Of a DNA stretch of 64,000 bases, positions 18,678-27,099 are shown in pieces. The stretch spans positions 186,001-250,000 of the forward strand of contig NZ_NWTG01000008.1 in the NCBI RefSeq assembly GCF_002532045.1, given 5' to 3'. Every line of letters begins with the position of its first letter. The stretch's first letter is position 1. This stretch comes from Bradyrhizobium sp. C9 (GTDB taxonomy: Bacteria; Pseudomonadota; Alphaproteobacteria; Rhizobiales; Xanthobacteraceae). The translations under genes and the position numbers were made by a program. The notes beneath the pieces were generated by a model. It searched no databases and was not told the origin of the DNA. It saw only the letters and a list, made by a program, of their open reading frames with translations.

Positions 18678-19163
18678 ATGACCCAATCCGTAGCGGCGTT
18701 GATATTCTTTCTTGCGACAACGTGTTCCGCGTCTGCAGCTGAATCGGCCTGGGATGTTCTGAAACGCTTTGGCCTGACAGGCGTCTGGGCGGACGACTGC
18801 AGGCAGCCAGCGTCGGTAGACCACTTTCGTACGATCTACTCCGAGGATGCCGACGGGCTTGCGAGGCGCGAGCTCGACTTCGGTATGAGATCGATTTATG
18901 CGACCTTTGTTGACGGCGCAGAGATGACGTCGCCTTCAATGCTGAAGATCACCATCCGCAACGCTGATCCGAAGTTCGAGAAATTCAATCAAAAGACGTT
19001 CTGGATCGTGCTGCTAAAGGAGGACGATCCTCAGACCAAAGGCGGATTCCGCATGCGGTACTTCAATTCCGTCACAACCGAAGGAAAGGTGGGCGTAAGG
19101 AACGGCCTGAGGCTTGGGAAGCCCAGCCCCTGGCTCTACAACTGCCGCAGCTCGATGTCGTGA
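18678..19163 (+). CDS. Secreted hypothetical protein
   Basis: The 161-aa protein begins with a Sec signal peptide (MTQSVAALIFFLATTCSASAAES, cleavage after ASA or SAA). The mature part has GVWADDC near residue 40 and a late cysteine in LYNCRSS, so one disulfide is possible. An LTGVW.DDC motif is common in small alphaproteobacterial periplasmic proteins of unknown role. The ATG is chosen because the signal peptide starts there; upstream in-frame sequence overlaps the tRNA-Val 3' flank. Confidence 0.7.
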   Translation: MTQSVAALIFFLATTCSASAAESAWDVLKRFGLTGVWADDCRQPASVDHFRTIYSEDADGLARRELDFGMRSIYATFVDGAEMTSPSMLKITIRNADPKFEKFNQKTFWIVLLKEDDPQTKGGFRMRYFNSVTTEGKVGVRNGLRLGKPSPWLYNCRSSMS

Positions 19164-19221
19164 CGATTGGCGCCGACGCTGCTGCGATGCTATTCTCTGC
19201 GTCTAACCGGGAACTTGATGC

Positions 19222-19515
19222 ATGCGCAAACTCGCCGCGATTTTTCTTCTCGCCATGATTGCCGGACCGGCATGGGCGCAGCAGGACCATGTTCAGCGCT
19301 ATCGCGAAGAGATCGAGAAATCGCCGGCGGATGTGGCCAACGAGGCGCGGCAGCAGCGCGCCTACCAGCGCGCGCTCAGCGGCGTGCCGGACCAGAAGCC
19401 GACCGACCCGTGGGGCATTGCGCGCAGCAATGACGGACAGGCTGCCCCGAAGGGCAATGCCGCCAAGACGCCTGCGCCGAAGCAGGCCAAGCCGACGAGC
19501 GCTGCCGCCAAATAA
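19222..19515 (+). CDS. Small secreted Ala/Lys/Pro-rich protein
   Basis: The 97-aa product has a clear signal peptide (MRKLAAIFLLAMIAGPAWAQ, cleavage after AWA). The mature part is polar, with a short charged helix (YREEIEKSPADVANEARQQ region) and a low-complexity tail rich in Ala, Lys and Pro. No domain is recognised. It precedes a YciI-family gene by 20 bp on the same strand, so the two may be cotranscribed. Confidence 0.65.
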   Translation: MRKLAAIFLLAMIAGPAWAQQDHVQRYREEIEKSPADVANEARQQRAYQRALSGVPDQKPTDPWGIARSNDGQAAPKGNAAKTPAPKQAKPTSAAAK

Positions 19516-19535
19516 TCAGAGCGCGGACCAGGTCG

Positions 19536-19841
19536 ATGAAGCATTACGTCTGCAAATTGGCCGGACCGCGCCCGACCTTTCCGCAGGACATGACGCCGCA
19601 GGAAGCCGCAATCATGCAGGCGCACGTCGCCTATTGCGGAGAATTGCTGCAAGCCGGCAAGGCGCTGATCTTCGGGCCGGTGGCCGATCCCGCCGGCGTC
19701 TGGGGACTGGGCGTGCTGCAACTACCTGACGATGCCGATCCGCAGGAGATCGTCGCCAACGATCCCGTCGTCAAGGCCAATGCCGGATTCACCTATCAGG
19801 TGATGCCGATGCTGCGCGCGGCGACGCGCGAGACTTGCTAG
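19536..19841 (+). CDS. YciI-like (YCII-related) protein
   Basis: The 101-aa protein shows the YCII pattern: an initial strand, then MQAHVAYCGELLQAGKALIFGPVADPAG with the conserved His and the GP..D turn, and a DPVVKANAGFTYQVMP ending. YCII proteins are small dimeric ferredoxin-like proteins with a conserved His-Asp pair; their biochemical role is mostly unknown. There is no signal peptide. Confidence 0.82.
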   Translation: MKHYVCKLAGPRPTFPQDMTPQEAAIMQAHVAYCGELLQAGKALIFGPVADPAGVWGLGVLQLPDDADPQEIVANDPVVKANAGFTYQVMPMLRAATRETC

Positions 19842-19875
19842 AATCTGTGGAAGCTTCTCAACAAGGTTGGATCGC

Positions 19876-20730
19876 ATGAACGCAGGCCATCCGCAGAACG
19901 CCGATCAGATTGCATATTGGAACGGGCCGGGCGGTCAGCGTTGGGCGTCCAGGCAGGCCGCGCAGGATATCGTGCTGCAGCCGGTGCTCGACCTCCTGAT
20001 CGATCGCGCCGCGCCGAAGGCCGGTGAGCGCATCGTCGATGTCGGCTGCGGCAGCGGCGCCTCGAGCTTCGCGCTTGCCGCAAAGGTCGCGCCCGATGGC
20101 CGCGTGCTTGGCGTCGACGTCTCGGAGCCGATGCTGACGCGGGCGCGACAGAGCGCGCCCCAGGGATTGCCGGTCGAGTTCACGCTTGCGGACGCGACCG
20201 TCTATCCGTTCGCCGGCGAGAGCTTTGATCTGCTGGCCTCGCGCTTCGGCGTGATGTTCTTTGCCGATCCGGTGGCGTCGTTCACCAATTTGCACGGAGC
20301 GATGCGGAAGAGCGGACGGCTCGCTTTCGCGTGCTGGCAGGAGCCGCGTGAGAATCCGTTCTTCCTGGCGCCGCTGCAGGCGGTCTACAAGCACGTGCCG
20401 AAGCTGCCGCAGCTCGGCCCTGAAGACCCCGGTCCGTTTTCGTTTGCTTCCGAAGCCCGGGTGAAGCGGATCCTCGGCGAAGCCGGCTTTTCCAGCATTG
20501 CCATGGAGCCGTGCAAGGTCGAGCTCGATATCGCGATCGGGCGCGGAATCGACACCGCGGTCCAGAGCGCACTCGAGATCGGGCCCGCCAGCCGCGCGCT
20601 GGAAGGGCACCCGGATGAGGTTCGTTCCGCCGCCGTCAACTCGATCCGCGAGGCGTTGGCGCCCTTCGTCAAAGGCGATTCCGTGCCGCTGCCTGGTGCG
20701 ATCTGGATCGTGGCGGCGCGGGCGTCGTAG
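19876..20730 (+). CDS. Class I SAM-dependent methyltransferase
   Basis: The 284-aa protein has a Rossmann-type SAM site: motif I VDVGCGSGASSF, an acidic strand end VLGVDVSEPM, and the ATVYPFAGESFDLLASRFGVMFF post-motif region. The N-terminal WNGPGGQRWASRQ segment is typical of the UbiE/Methyltransf_25 class found with this length. The substrate is unknown. The ATG at 19876 is used; a TTG three codons upstream is also possible. Confidence 0.85.
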   Translation: MNAGHPQNADQIAYWNGPGGQRWASRQAAQDIVLQPVLDLLIDRAAPKAGERIVDVGCGSGASSFALAAKVAPDGRVLGVDVSEPMLTRARQSAPQGLPVEFTLADATVYPFAGESFDLLASRFGVMFFADPVASFTNLHGAMRKSGRLAFACWQEPRENPFFLAPLQAVYKHVPKLPQLGPEDPGPFSFASEARVKRILGEAGFSSIAMEPCKVELDIAIGRGIDTAVQSALEIGPASRALEGHPDEVRSAAVNSIREALAPFVKGDSVPLPGAIWIVAARAS

Positions 20731-20746
20731 CGAAGCCAGCCGGCAG

Positions 20747-21007
20747 CTATTTGAATTGGGCGCGGCACGCCGGGCTGAGATGGCGCTTGTTCCGCTCCAT
20801 GCATGCGGTGATTTTCCTGACGTTCGGAACGAACTCACGGCAGAGCTTCATGGCGTCGGCTCGACAGGCTCTTCGTTGTTCTGCCGTGCCCGAGTTGGCC
20901 TGCGCATTCCCTGCAAGGGCTGTGACGGCTAATGCTGCCAATAGCGCGATCGCGGCGGACCGGGAGCCGCGGATTTCTCGGTTCGTCGCGCAAGCGCTTC
21001 GCATCAT
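20747..21007 (-). CDS. Small secreted cysteine-containing protein
   Basis: The 86-aa protein has an N-terminal signal segment (AIALLAALAVTALAGNAQA). The mature part contains four cysteines in the order RRACRADAMKLCREF, ITACMERNK and SPACRAQF, a repeat type seen in short rhizobial periplasmic proteins. Two disulfides are likely. The ATG at 21007 has GGAG nine bases upstream; an ATG five codons earlier is possible. It lies directly downstream of pepT with a 20-bp gap. Confidence 0.7.
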   Translation of the reverse strand: MMRSACATNREIRGSRSAAIALLAALAVTALAGNAQANSGTAEQRRACRADAMKLCREFVPNVRKITACMERNKRHLSPACRAQFK

Positions 21008-21027
21008 GATCGCATTCTCCATCTTAC

Positions 21028-22299
21028 CTAAGCAGGACCAACGCCGGCTTTCTGCTCCCAGATCATCGCCAGGTGGACGATGGTTTGTACGGCCTTCTCC
21101 ATATCCTGCCGGCTCACCCATTCGAGCCGCGAATGAAAGGCGTGCTCGCCGGCGAAGATGTTCGGGCAGGGCAGTCCCATGAACGAAAGCCGTGAGCCGT
21201 CGGTGCCGCCGCGGATCGAGGTCTTCACCGGCGTCAGCCCGGCGCGCTCGATCGCCTCGATCGCATAGGCAACGATCTGGGGGTGGCGATCGATCACCTC
21301 TTTCATGTTGCGATATTGCTGCTTGACCTCCATCCGGTAGGTCGAACGCGGATATCCCTTCATGACGTCCTGCACGATCTTCTCGAGCAGCGCTTCCTTC
21401 TGCTTCAGACCGGCTTCGGTGAAATCGCGCACGATGAAGTCGATCCGCGCATTCTCCAGCGCGCCCGAGATCGCGACCGGATGCAGAAAGCCTTCCTTGC
21501 CTTCGGTGGTTTCGGGCGAGCAGGTATCCTTGGGCAGGCGATCGACGATGGCGGCCGCGATCTTGATCGCGTGTTCCATCTTGCCCTTGGCGAAGCCCGG
21601 ATGGGTCGCGACGCCTTCGATGATGATGCTGGCGCCATCGGCCGAGAAGGTCTCGTCCTCGATATGGCCCGCGGTCTCGCCGTCCATGGTGTAGCCGAAA
21701 TCGGCGCCGAGCTTCTTGATGTCGACCTTGTCGACGCCGCGGCCGATCTCCTCGTCCGGCGTGAACAGGATCTTGATGGTGCCGTGCTTCACCTGCGGGT
21801 TGGTGACCAGGAAATGTGCGGCGTCCATGATCTCGGCGAGGCCGGCCTTGTTGTCGGCGCCGAGCAGGGTGGTGCCGTCGGTCGTGACGATGTCGTTGCC
21901 GATCTGGTTGGCCAGCGCTTCGTGCTCGGTCGCGCGGATCACCTGCGAGGCATCGGCCGGGAGCACGATGTCGCCGCCGCGATAATTCTTCACGACCTGC
22001 GGCTCGACGTTCTTGCCGGTGCAATCAGGTGAAGTGTCCATGTGCGAGCAGAAGCAGATCACCGGCACCGTCTTGTCGGTATTCGCCGGGATCGTCGCAT
22101 AGACGTATCCGTGCGGATCGAGATGCGCGTCCGATATGCCCATCGCCTGCAACTCGGCGACCAGCAGGCGGCCGAGATTCTTCTGCTTCTCGGTGGAGGG
22201 GCAGGTCGGTGAATCCGGGTCGGACTGGGTGTCGATCACGACATAGCGCAGGAAGCGCTCGGTGACGGTGTGCTTGAAGTCGAGAGCCGGTGCCAGCAT
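21028..22299 (-). CDS. pepT: Peptidase T (tripeptide aminopeptidase)
   Basis: The 423-aa M20B metallopeptidase has the zinc-site motifs in order: SHMDTSPDCTG, LLGADNKAGLAEIMD, the catalytic TPDEEIGRG, and DGETAGHIEDETF. It releases the N-terminal residue from tripeptides in the cytoplasm. The C-terminal half has the RGGTDGSRLSFMGLPCPN segment with the last metal ligand in GEHAFHS. Length and motif spacing are canonical. Confidence 0.95.
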   Translation of the reverse strand: MLAPALDFKHTVTERFLRYVVIDTQSDPDSPTCPSTEKQKNLGRLLVAELQAMGISDAHLDPHGYVYATIPANTDKTVPVICFCSHMDTSPDCTGKNVEPQVVKNYRGGDIVLPADASQVIRATEHEALANQIGNDIVTTDGTTLLGADNKAGLAEIMDAAHFLVTNPQVKHGTIKILFTPDEEIGRGVDKVDIKKLGADFGYTMDGETAGHIEDETFSADGASIIIEGVATHPGFAKGKMEHAIKIAAAIVDRLPKDTCSPETTEGKEGFLHPVAISGALENARIDFIVRDFTEAGLKQKEALLEKIVQDVMKGYPRSTYRMEVKQQYRNMKEVIDRHPQIVAYAIEAIERAGLTPVKTSIRGGTDGSRLSFMGLPCPNIFAGEHAFHSRLEWVSRQDMEKAVQTIVHLAMIWEQKAGVGPA

Positions 22300-22394
22300 G
22301 AAGACCGCGCAGGGATGGAGAACAGGAATAAGACGATCAGGCGAAGGTGCTTCGCGCTAAGCAAAGCGCATCGAGAGACAACTCTACAACAGAA

Positions 22395-22436
22395 AAGCGC
22401 CATTCCGGGACCGCGTCGCGAGCCGGAATGGCGCTT
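22395..22436 (-). terminator. Rho-independent terminator after the HU gene
   Basis: A perfect 14-bp stem (AAGCGCCATTCCGG/CCGGAATGGCGCTT on the minus strand) with a 14-nt GC-rich loop ends in TTTTCTG on the minus strand. It lies 23 bp downstream of the HU stop codon and separates it from pepT. Confidence 0.85.
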
Positions 22437-22458
22437 GGTATCAAGCAAGTTAAGGACC

Positions 22459-22758
22459 CTAGACGGCTTCCTTGAGCTCCTTGGCGGCGCGGAAGGCAAC
22501 CTTCTTGCTCGCCTTGATGTGGATCTGTTCGCCGGTTGCCGGGTTGCGGCCCATGCGGGCGGCACGCTTGCGAACCTGGAGGATGCCGAGGCCGACGATG
22601 CGAATCCGCTCGCCCTTCTTGAGGTGCTTGGTGATCCGGGTGACCATGTCGGTCAGGATCGCCTCGGCCTGCTTCTTGGACAGCTCCTGCTCTTCGGCGA
22701 TGGCCGCCGCCAGGTGCTTCAGCGTGATCGTCGCCGGGGTCGCTGCTTTCTTCGCCAT
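22459..22758 (-). CDS. HU-family nucleoid DNA-binding protein
   Basis: The 99-aa basic protein shows the HU/IHF fold: an N-terminal helical dimer region with LSKKQAEAILTDMVTRI, a GLGILQVRKRAARMGRNPATGE beta-arm with the intercalating Arg-Asn-Pro-Ala turn, and a final helix VAFRAAKEL. It bends and compacts DNA as a dimer. A very strong GAGGAGGG ribosome-binding site precedes the ATG, in line with an abundant protein. The N-terminal extension (AKKAATPATITLKHL) is longer than that of E. coli HU. Confidence 0.93.
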   Translation of the reverse strand: MAKKAATPATITLKHLAAAIAEEQELSKKQAEAILTDMVTRITKHLKKGERIRIVGLGILQVRKRAARMGRNPATGEQIHIKASKKVAFRAAKELKEAV

Positions 22759-23024
22759 GTGTGGCCCTCCTCGTTGCTGAATGGCCGGATTGCTGCTTTC
22801 ACGCGAATGGTGCGCCGTTCGCGTTCGGGAAAATGCGTCCGGAAAGGTCCTGAAACCGCCGGTTCTGGGAACGGGCAGCGCCGGGCCCGGCCACAGGAAA
22901 CCGAGACGTATCAGGCCTTATTTGATTCGGGGCTTTGCTGACTACGCCGTTTTCCCTGAAAACAGGCGACAACGCGCGCCCACAACGCGAAAATGCCCGC
23001 GCTGTGCAGGGCTCCGCAACGCGC

Positions 23025-23053
23025 TTGACTATCGGGATGCGGGCCTTTATGCC
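23025..23053 (+). promoter_or_regulatory. Putative promoter of tRNA-Asp
   Basis: TTGACT (23025-23030) and TATGCC (23048-23053) are separated by 17 bp and lie about 38 bp before the tRNA. The remainder of the ~330-bp gap between the HU gene and tRNA-Asp shows no other gene. Confidence 0.5.
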
Positions 23054-23090
23054 CTCGGTCCTGCGCGGATCAATCCGATGATCGGCATCC

Positions 23091-23167
23091 GCGGGAGTAG
23101 CTCAGTTGGTTAGAGCGCCGCCCTGTCACGGCGGAGGCCGCGGGTTCGAGTCCCGTCTCTCGCGCCA
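23091..23167 (+). tRNA. tRNA-Asp (anticodon GUC)
   Basis: A 77-nt cloverleaf with encoded CCA. The anticodon stem-loop CCGCCCTGTCACGGCGG carries GTC, the D-arm is GCTCAGTTGGTTAGAGC and the T-arm CGCGGGTTCGAGTCCCGTC. Its last 49 bases are repeated perfectly at 54785-54833, marking it as the integration site of the island that follows. The gene itself stays intact. Confidence 0.96.
23119..23167 (+). repeat. Direct repeat at the left island end (att site within tRNA-Asp)
   Basis: The 49 bases from CGCCCTGTCACGG to CTCGCGCCA are identical to the copy at the right end. They cover the anticodon 3' side, variable loop, T-arm and acceptor end of tRNA-Asp, a frequent attachment core for tyrosine recombinases. 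Confidence 0.88.
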
Positions 23168-23188
23168 TCAATTAAAGCGCAAAATCAA

Positions 23189-24385
23189 TCACTTGCCACC
23201 TTCGCGACGTTTTCGCTGAAGTTCCAAGAGTGTCATAAGGGGCGCCGTCATGACACTTTCGGCCGCCCTTTGTTCCAGTCGCTCGGCTCCGATCGCGCGT
23301 GCTTCATCGAAGCGCCGGACACTGGCGAAATTGACCGGGTTATAGGTCTTACGGAGCCGATTCGACGCGGAGACGGTGTTCGCCATCTTGTTCGATTGAT
23401 CGGTGATTGAGCCGCCGCCGGCATCGCCTTCTACCGCTCCGGAGCGGCGCATATCGCCGAGCTGGCGCCATTCGTCCTTCCCAAATGCCAGCGCGCGCAC
23501 CTTGGCGAAATCCTTCTCAAGTCGATCCTTGGTGTAGGGACGGGGCGCGATGTGGCGGCCACCACCGTGATCGCCGCCCCACTGGCCGGTCTTACCCTTG
23601 CGGCTCACCGGGCGGCCTCCGCGCGTCCAGAATAGGGGCGTCGCGTCGAGTAGGTCGACGCCGAGCTGATCGAGATAGGCAACCAGGATCGCGGTGGACC
23701 ATTGCGAGAGGGTTGCCGCGGCAGCCCTGCCTGTCTTGGCTCGATCGAGACGGAAGAATAGGCCGACGCCATCACGGTCTGCCTGTCCGGCGGCGAGGGT
23801 CCGCGCATCAATCGGCGACAGCATCGAGTCCCACGCCACCGCCATGCAGGCGGCGAGGCCGTAGAAGTTGTTCCGCCAAGCCACTCGCACCAGCGTCAAT
23901 ACCTCACGGCGGACCCAGATTTCCTGTCGTGGATCTGGCGCGGAATTGGCGAATGCCTTGCCGGGGTCGGTGAGGCCGTCGCAGTAGCCGTGCATCGCCT
24001 GCATGCGACTCCACAACGCGCGCCAGACCTTGATCACCATGTGGCGCTCGGTGATGGAAACCTTGCTCTCGATCTCGGGGACGAGTCCCGTCGCGTTGCC
24101 GGTGACGGGATCGATGCGGAGGAAGTGTTCAGGCTGAATCGTTTTGGGGTCGCAGTCGCCGAAACGAGGGCCGAGCCACTTCCATGCACGCGGCCAGCTG
24201 TCGCGCTGTTCCTGCCTCTTGGTCCAGACCACACCCTTCGCCAACCGCTCGGCCTTCCGCAGCTCCATCGCGCGCTGATAGGCGTGACCGACGCTGCCAC
24301 TTGGATAGCGCGCCAGCGTTGTTCTGGCGGGGGCTGATGCGTGCCCACTGCATCCGAAATCAGAATTCAATAGAAATTCTATCAA
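23189..24385 (-). CDS. Tyrosine-recombinase-type integrase
   Basis: The 398-aa protein has a core SAM-like region (residues ~50-160) and a C-terminal catalytic region with a first Arg in LSPIDARTL, the DMRRSGAVE box containing the second Arg, and the nucleophile candidate Tyr in LRKTYNPVN. The usual GH before the tyrosine is replaced by SNKMANTVS, seen in a rhizobial integrase group. The gene ends 21 bp from tRNA-Asp, the classic position next to attL. The start is uncertain: the ATG at 24385 leaves only 10 bp to the divergent XRE gene, so an internal start near 24265 is possible. Confidence 0.8.
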   Translation of the reverse strand: MIEFLLNSDFGCSGHASAPARTTLARYPSGSVGHAYQRAMELRKAERLAKGVVWTKRQEQRDSWPRAWKWLGPRFGDCDPKTIQPEHFLRIDPVTGNATGLVPEIESKVSITERHMVIKVWRALWSRMQAMHGYCDGLTDPGKAFANSAPDPRQEIWVRREVLTLVRVAWRNNFYGLAACMAVAWDSMLSPIDARTLAAGQADRDGVGLFFRLDRAKTGRAAAATLSQWSTAILVAYLDQLGVDLLDATPLFWTRGGRPVSRKGKTGQWGGDHGGGRHIAPRPYTKDRLEKDFAKVRALAFGKDEWRQLGDMRRSGAVEGDAGGGSITDQSNKMANTVSASNRLRKTYNPVNFASVRRFDEARAIGAERLEQRAAESVMTAPLMTLLELQRKRREGGK

Positions 24386-24395
24386 TGGGGACGAA

Positions 24396-24656
24396 ATGAT
24401 CTCGATTCGTCAACTTAAGGCCGCGCGCGTGCTATTGGCCTGGTCGCAGGGGGACTTGGCTCGGGCCTCGGGAATATCTGAGCCGACAATTGCTCGCCTT
24501 GAATCGTCTGACGGGCCTGTAGGGGGTAGGCCAGAGACGGCCGCGGCCTTGGTCGGAGCCCTCGAAAAAGCCGGCATTGAGTTCATCCCGGAGAATGGAG
24601 GAGGGGCTGGGGTGAGACTTAAGAAAAAGAAGCGTCAGAGTCGGAGCCCCTCTTAG
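24396..24656 (+). CDS. XRE-family helix-turn-helix regulator
   Basis: The 86-aa protein is almost entirely one HTH: LKAARVLLAWSQGDLARASGISEPTIARLE, then an AALEKAGIEFIP segment that closes the domain, and a Lys/Arg-rich tail. This short form is common beside rhizobial mobile elements. It is divergent from the integrase gene across about 10 bp and is the likely repressor of that gene. Confidence 0.8.
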   Translation: MISIRQLKAARVLLAWSQGDLARASGISEPTIARLESSDGPVGGRPETAAALVGALEKAGIEFIPENGGGAGVRLKKKKRQSRSPS

Positions 24657-24806
24657 CGAAACGATTAACTGACATTCTCTCCAACGCCTCGAATTCAGTT
24701 CTACCGCCTTCGGCCGACCGATCTAACCCCCCAAGTCGATGCCTCAACTAGCAATTTGAGTTGGTTGCAGGTCCCCAAATAGCACGACCGACACCGCGGC
24801 TCTCCG

Positions 24807-25187
24807 GTGCGCCGGAGGATGATGGGAGCAATGTTCGACGGCGTATTGCCGGTTCAGATATCGAAGTCGTCATATCGCGATTGCCTGCTCGATCGACAAT
24901 CCCGACTGCGAAGCCTGATGATCCGCGAGGCGGCCGAGCTCGAGGCCGCCTACGGCCGCGATACGATGCCGCGCGGGTTCCTAGGGCTGAATGCGGCGCT
25001 GTGCGAGCAGTACATGCACTTCATCGCCAATCGCCGCTGTGCCCAGGTCGGACTAACGCCGGTGTTCGCGGAGGCGGAGAATCCGTTTCCCTGGATGTCG
25101 GAGGCGATGGATCTGAAGAAGGAGAAGAACTTCTTCGAGACCCGCGTGATTGAATACCAGAACGGCGGCGCGCTGAGCTGGGAGTGA
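24807..25187 (+). pseudogene. C-terminal fragment of class I ribonucleotide reductase small subunit
   Basis: From about 24915 to the stop the reading frame has the typical C-terminal NrdB sequence: GRDTMPRGFLGLNA, CEQYMHFIANRRC, ENPFPWMSEAMDL and the terminal VIEYQNGGALSWE, where the last residues normally bind NrdA. The first ~270 residues of the enzyme, including most di-iron ligands, are missing, and the ~35 residues before the homology are unrelated. This is a remnant, perhaps captured during island recombination, and cannot be an active reductase. Confidence 0.82.
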
Positions 25188-25389
25188 TCGATGCCGCGGA
25201 ATCTATGTTCGGTTCGCGGCTCGGTTGAGCGTGATAAATCCTCCTTCGTTTGTGCACCCTTGAGAGGGATAGCGCGTGCACACTCATCGGCATAGGTCGG
25301 CCATGTGCGCGTGGTAGATTCGGACATTTGAGCGAGTAAACCGGACATCTAGGCAATCAAGGCTGGAGGGCTGGCCTCTCTCTCAGGGC

Positions 25390-27084
25390 TCAACCGGCGA
25401 AGACGACCACTATGACCGATCCCCAAGTGGTTAGCAGAATGTTCGAGATCGGATAAGCGGGCGTGTAGCCGAGCACCACCACGGAGCTGCCGGAGCGCTC
25501 CTGTATGGCGGCCATCGCAGCCGTGACCGTCTGCGCTCCGGTCAATGCGCCGAGCAACAGGATCGGATTCATGCGCAACATGAAATGGCCGAAGCAGAAA
25601 CCGACGATCTGCGGCAACAGGGTTACGATCATGCCGCCAAGGAGCAGGCCGATGCCCGACTCGCGTATGGCGGACAGGAAGATCGGGCCGGCATGAATCC
25701 CGGTCAGGCCGACAAAGGCCGCCAGCCCGAGTGACGTCATCAAGTTGACGGCGCCGTCGGGGATCCTGCCGAAATACGGCAGACGGGTGCGGAGATAGCC
25801 GACCAGAAGTCCGGCGAGCAGGGTGCCGACGCTGGTGCTCAGCGAAATCGTGATGCCGCCAACGGAAAAGCTCACGAGAACGCCGACGAGGCCGCCGAGG
25901 AAAATCGCGAGCCCCAGCACGACGAAATCGATGCCGGTGCTCGGCGCGACGATGACGCCGATGCTCTTGGCCGCATTCTTCACCACCGGTTCAGGACCCA
26001 CGATGCGAAGCAGATCGCCGCGCTGCAGGACGACGCTGGCGGCAATGGGAAGCGCCTCGCCACCCCGACTCACCGAGCGCAGATAGAGACCACGTGCCCA
26101 GCTCTGCTCCGACGCCTGCTGGAGACTGCTGCCCGCGAGCTTCGGGTTGAGCAGGAACACGTCGGCCGAGACCAGCGGGATATCGAGCAGCTCCCGGTCC
26201 TCCATCTCCTCGCCGCGCTGGTCGATCAGCTCCACGACGATTTGGCGCGGAGCGGACAGCGCGACAACGTCGCCGGCCGCGAGCATGGTTCCAGGCTCCG
26301 CCTCGAGGATGCGCTCGCCGCGGCGAATGCGGTGGATGAACACGCGCTGTCCGGGCGCCCGCGCCTCGGCGGCCGCAACCGTCAATCCGACGATCGCCGC
26401 ACGATCATCCAGCTGGTAGGCACGCATTTCGAATTTGCGCCAGGCGGACGCCAGGTCGGGTCTGGCGCGCGTGATACCCAGGGCCTGCTCCAGCTTGAGC
26501 GCCTCGGTCTTCAGATCGATCTTCAGCAGCGCCGGAACGACGATCGTGCAGAACGTGATTACGCCGGCATAGCCGAAGATGTAGCAGACCGCGTCGGCCA
26601 CCGCGATGTGCGAGACGAACAACGCACGCTGAGCGTCGGACACGGGTAGCGAATTGACTGCATCTGTCGCCGTTCCCATCGCAGCGCTCTGGCTAAGCGC
26701 ACCAGACAGTAGTCCGGCCGCAAAGCCGGGGTCGAGCCGCAGCACGCGTGCTACGACGATCGCCGCCGCAAGACCGGTGAAGCTCACGATAACGGCCATC
26801 AGCATCGGCTTCAGCCCGTCGCGCTTCATCGCCAGCACGAATTGCGGACCGACCGAGTAGCCCACCCCGAACAGGAACAGCAGGAACAGGAACGATTTGG
26901 TCATGCTGGAGACGGGCACATGCGCGAAATCACCGACCGCGAGGCCGGCGAAGAGCGCGCCAGTCACCGGGCCAAGGCTGAAGGCGCCGATCCTGAAGCT
27001 TCCGATCCAGTAGCCCGCCGCGATCACCAGGAACAGCGCAAGCTCCGGATAACGGACGAGGAACTGTTGCAGCCAGGCCAACAT
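25390..27084 (-). CDS. aspT: AspT-type aspartate:alanine antiporter (downstream paralogue)
   Basis: The 564-aa protein has two blocks of about five membrane helices (residues ~10-180 and ~375-560) around a cytoplasmic region with two RCK_C/TrkA-C-like domains, the layout of AspT/YidE transporters. The SGALSQSAAMGTATDAVN segment in the first block and GALTGAQTVTAAMAA in the second are the paired repeat motifs. With aspartate decarboxylase, aspartate in/alanine out exchange is electrogenic and yields proton motive force. It starts 15 bp after the stop of the upstream paralogue, so both belong to one operon. Confidence 0.86.
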   Translation of the reverse strand: MLAWLQQFLVRYPELALFLVIAAGYWIGSFRIGAFSLGPVTGALFAGLAVGDFAHVPVSSMTKSFLFLLFLFGVGYSVGPQFVLAMKRDGLKPMLMAVIVSFTGLAAAIVVARVLRLDPGFAAGLLSGALSQSAAMGTATDAVNSLPVSDAQRALFVSHIAVADAVCYIFGYAGVITFCTIVVPALLKIDLKTEALKLEQALGITRARPDLASAWRKFEMRAYQLDDRAAIVGLTVAAAEARAPGQRVFIHRIRRGERILEAEPGTMLAAGDVVALSAPRQIVVELIDQRGEEMEDRELLDIPLVSADVFLLNPKLAGSSLQQASEQSWARGLYLRSVSRGGEALPIAASVVLQRGDLLRIVGPEPVVKNAAKSIGVIVAPSTGIDFVVLGLAIFLGGLVGVLVSFSVGGITISLSTSVGTLLAGLLVGYLRTRLPYFGRIPDGAVNLMTSLGLAAFVGLTGIHAGPIFLSAIRESGIGLLLGGMIVTLLPQIVGFCFGHFMLRMNPILLLGALTGAQTVTAAMAAIQERSGSSVVVLGYTPAYPISNILLTTWGSVIVVVFAG

Positions 27085-27099
27085 CGTCGCTCGCCGCGG

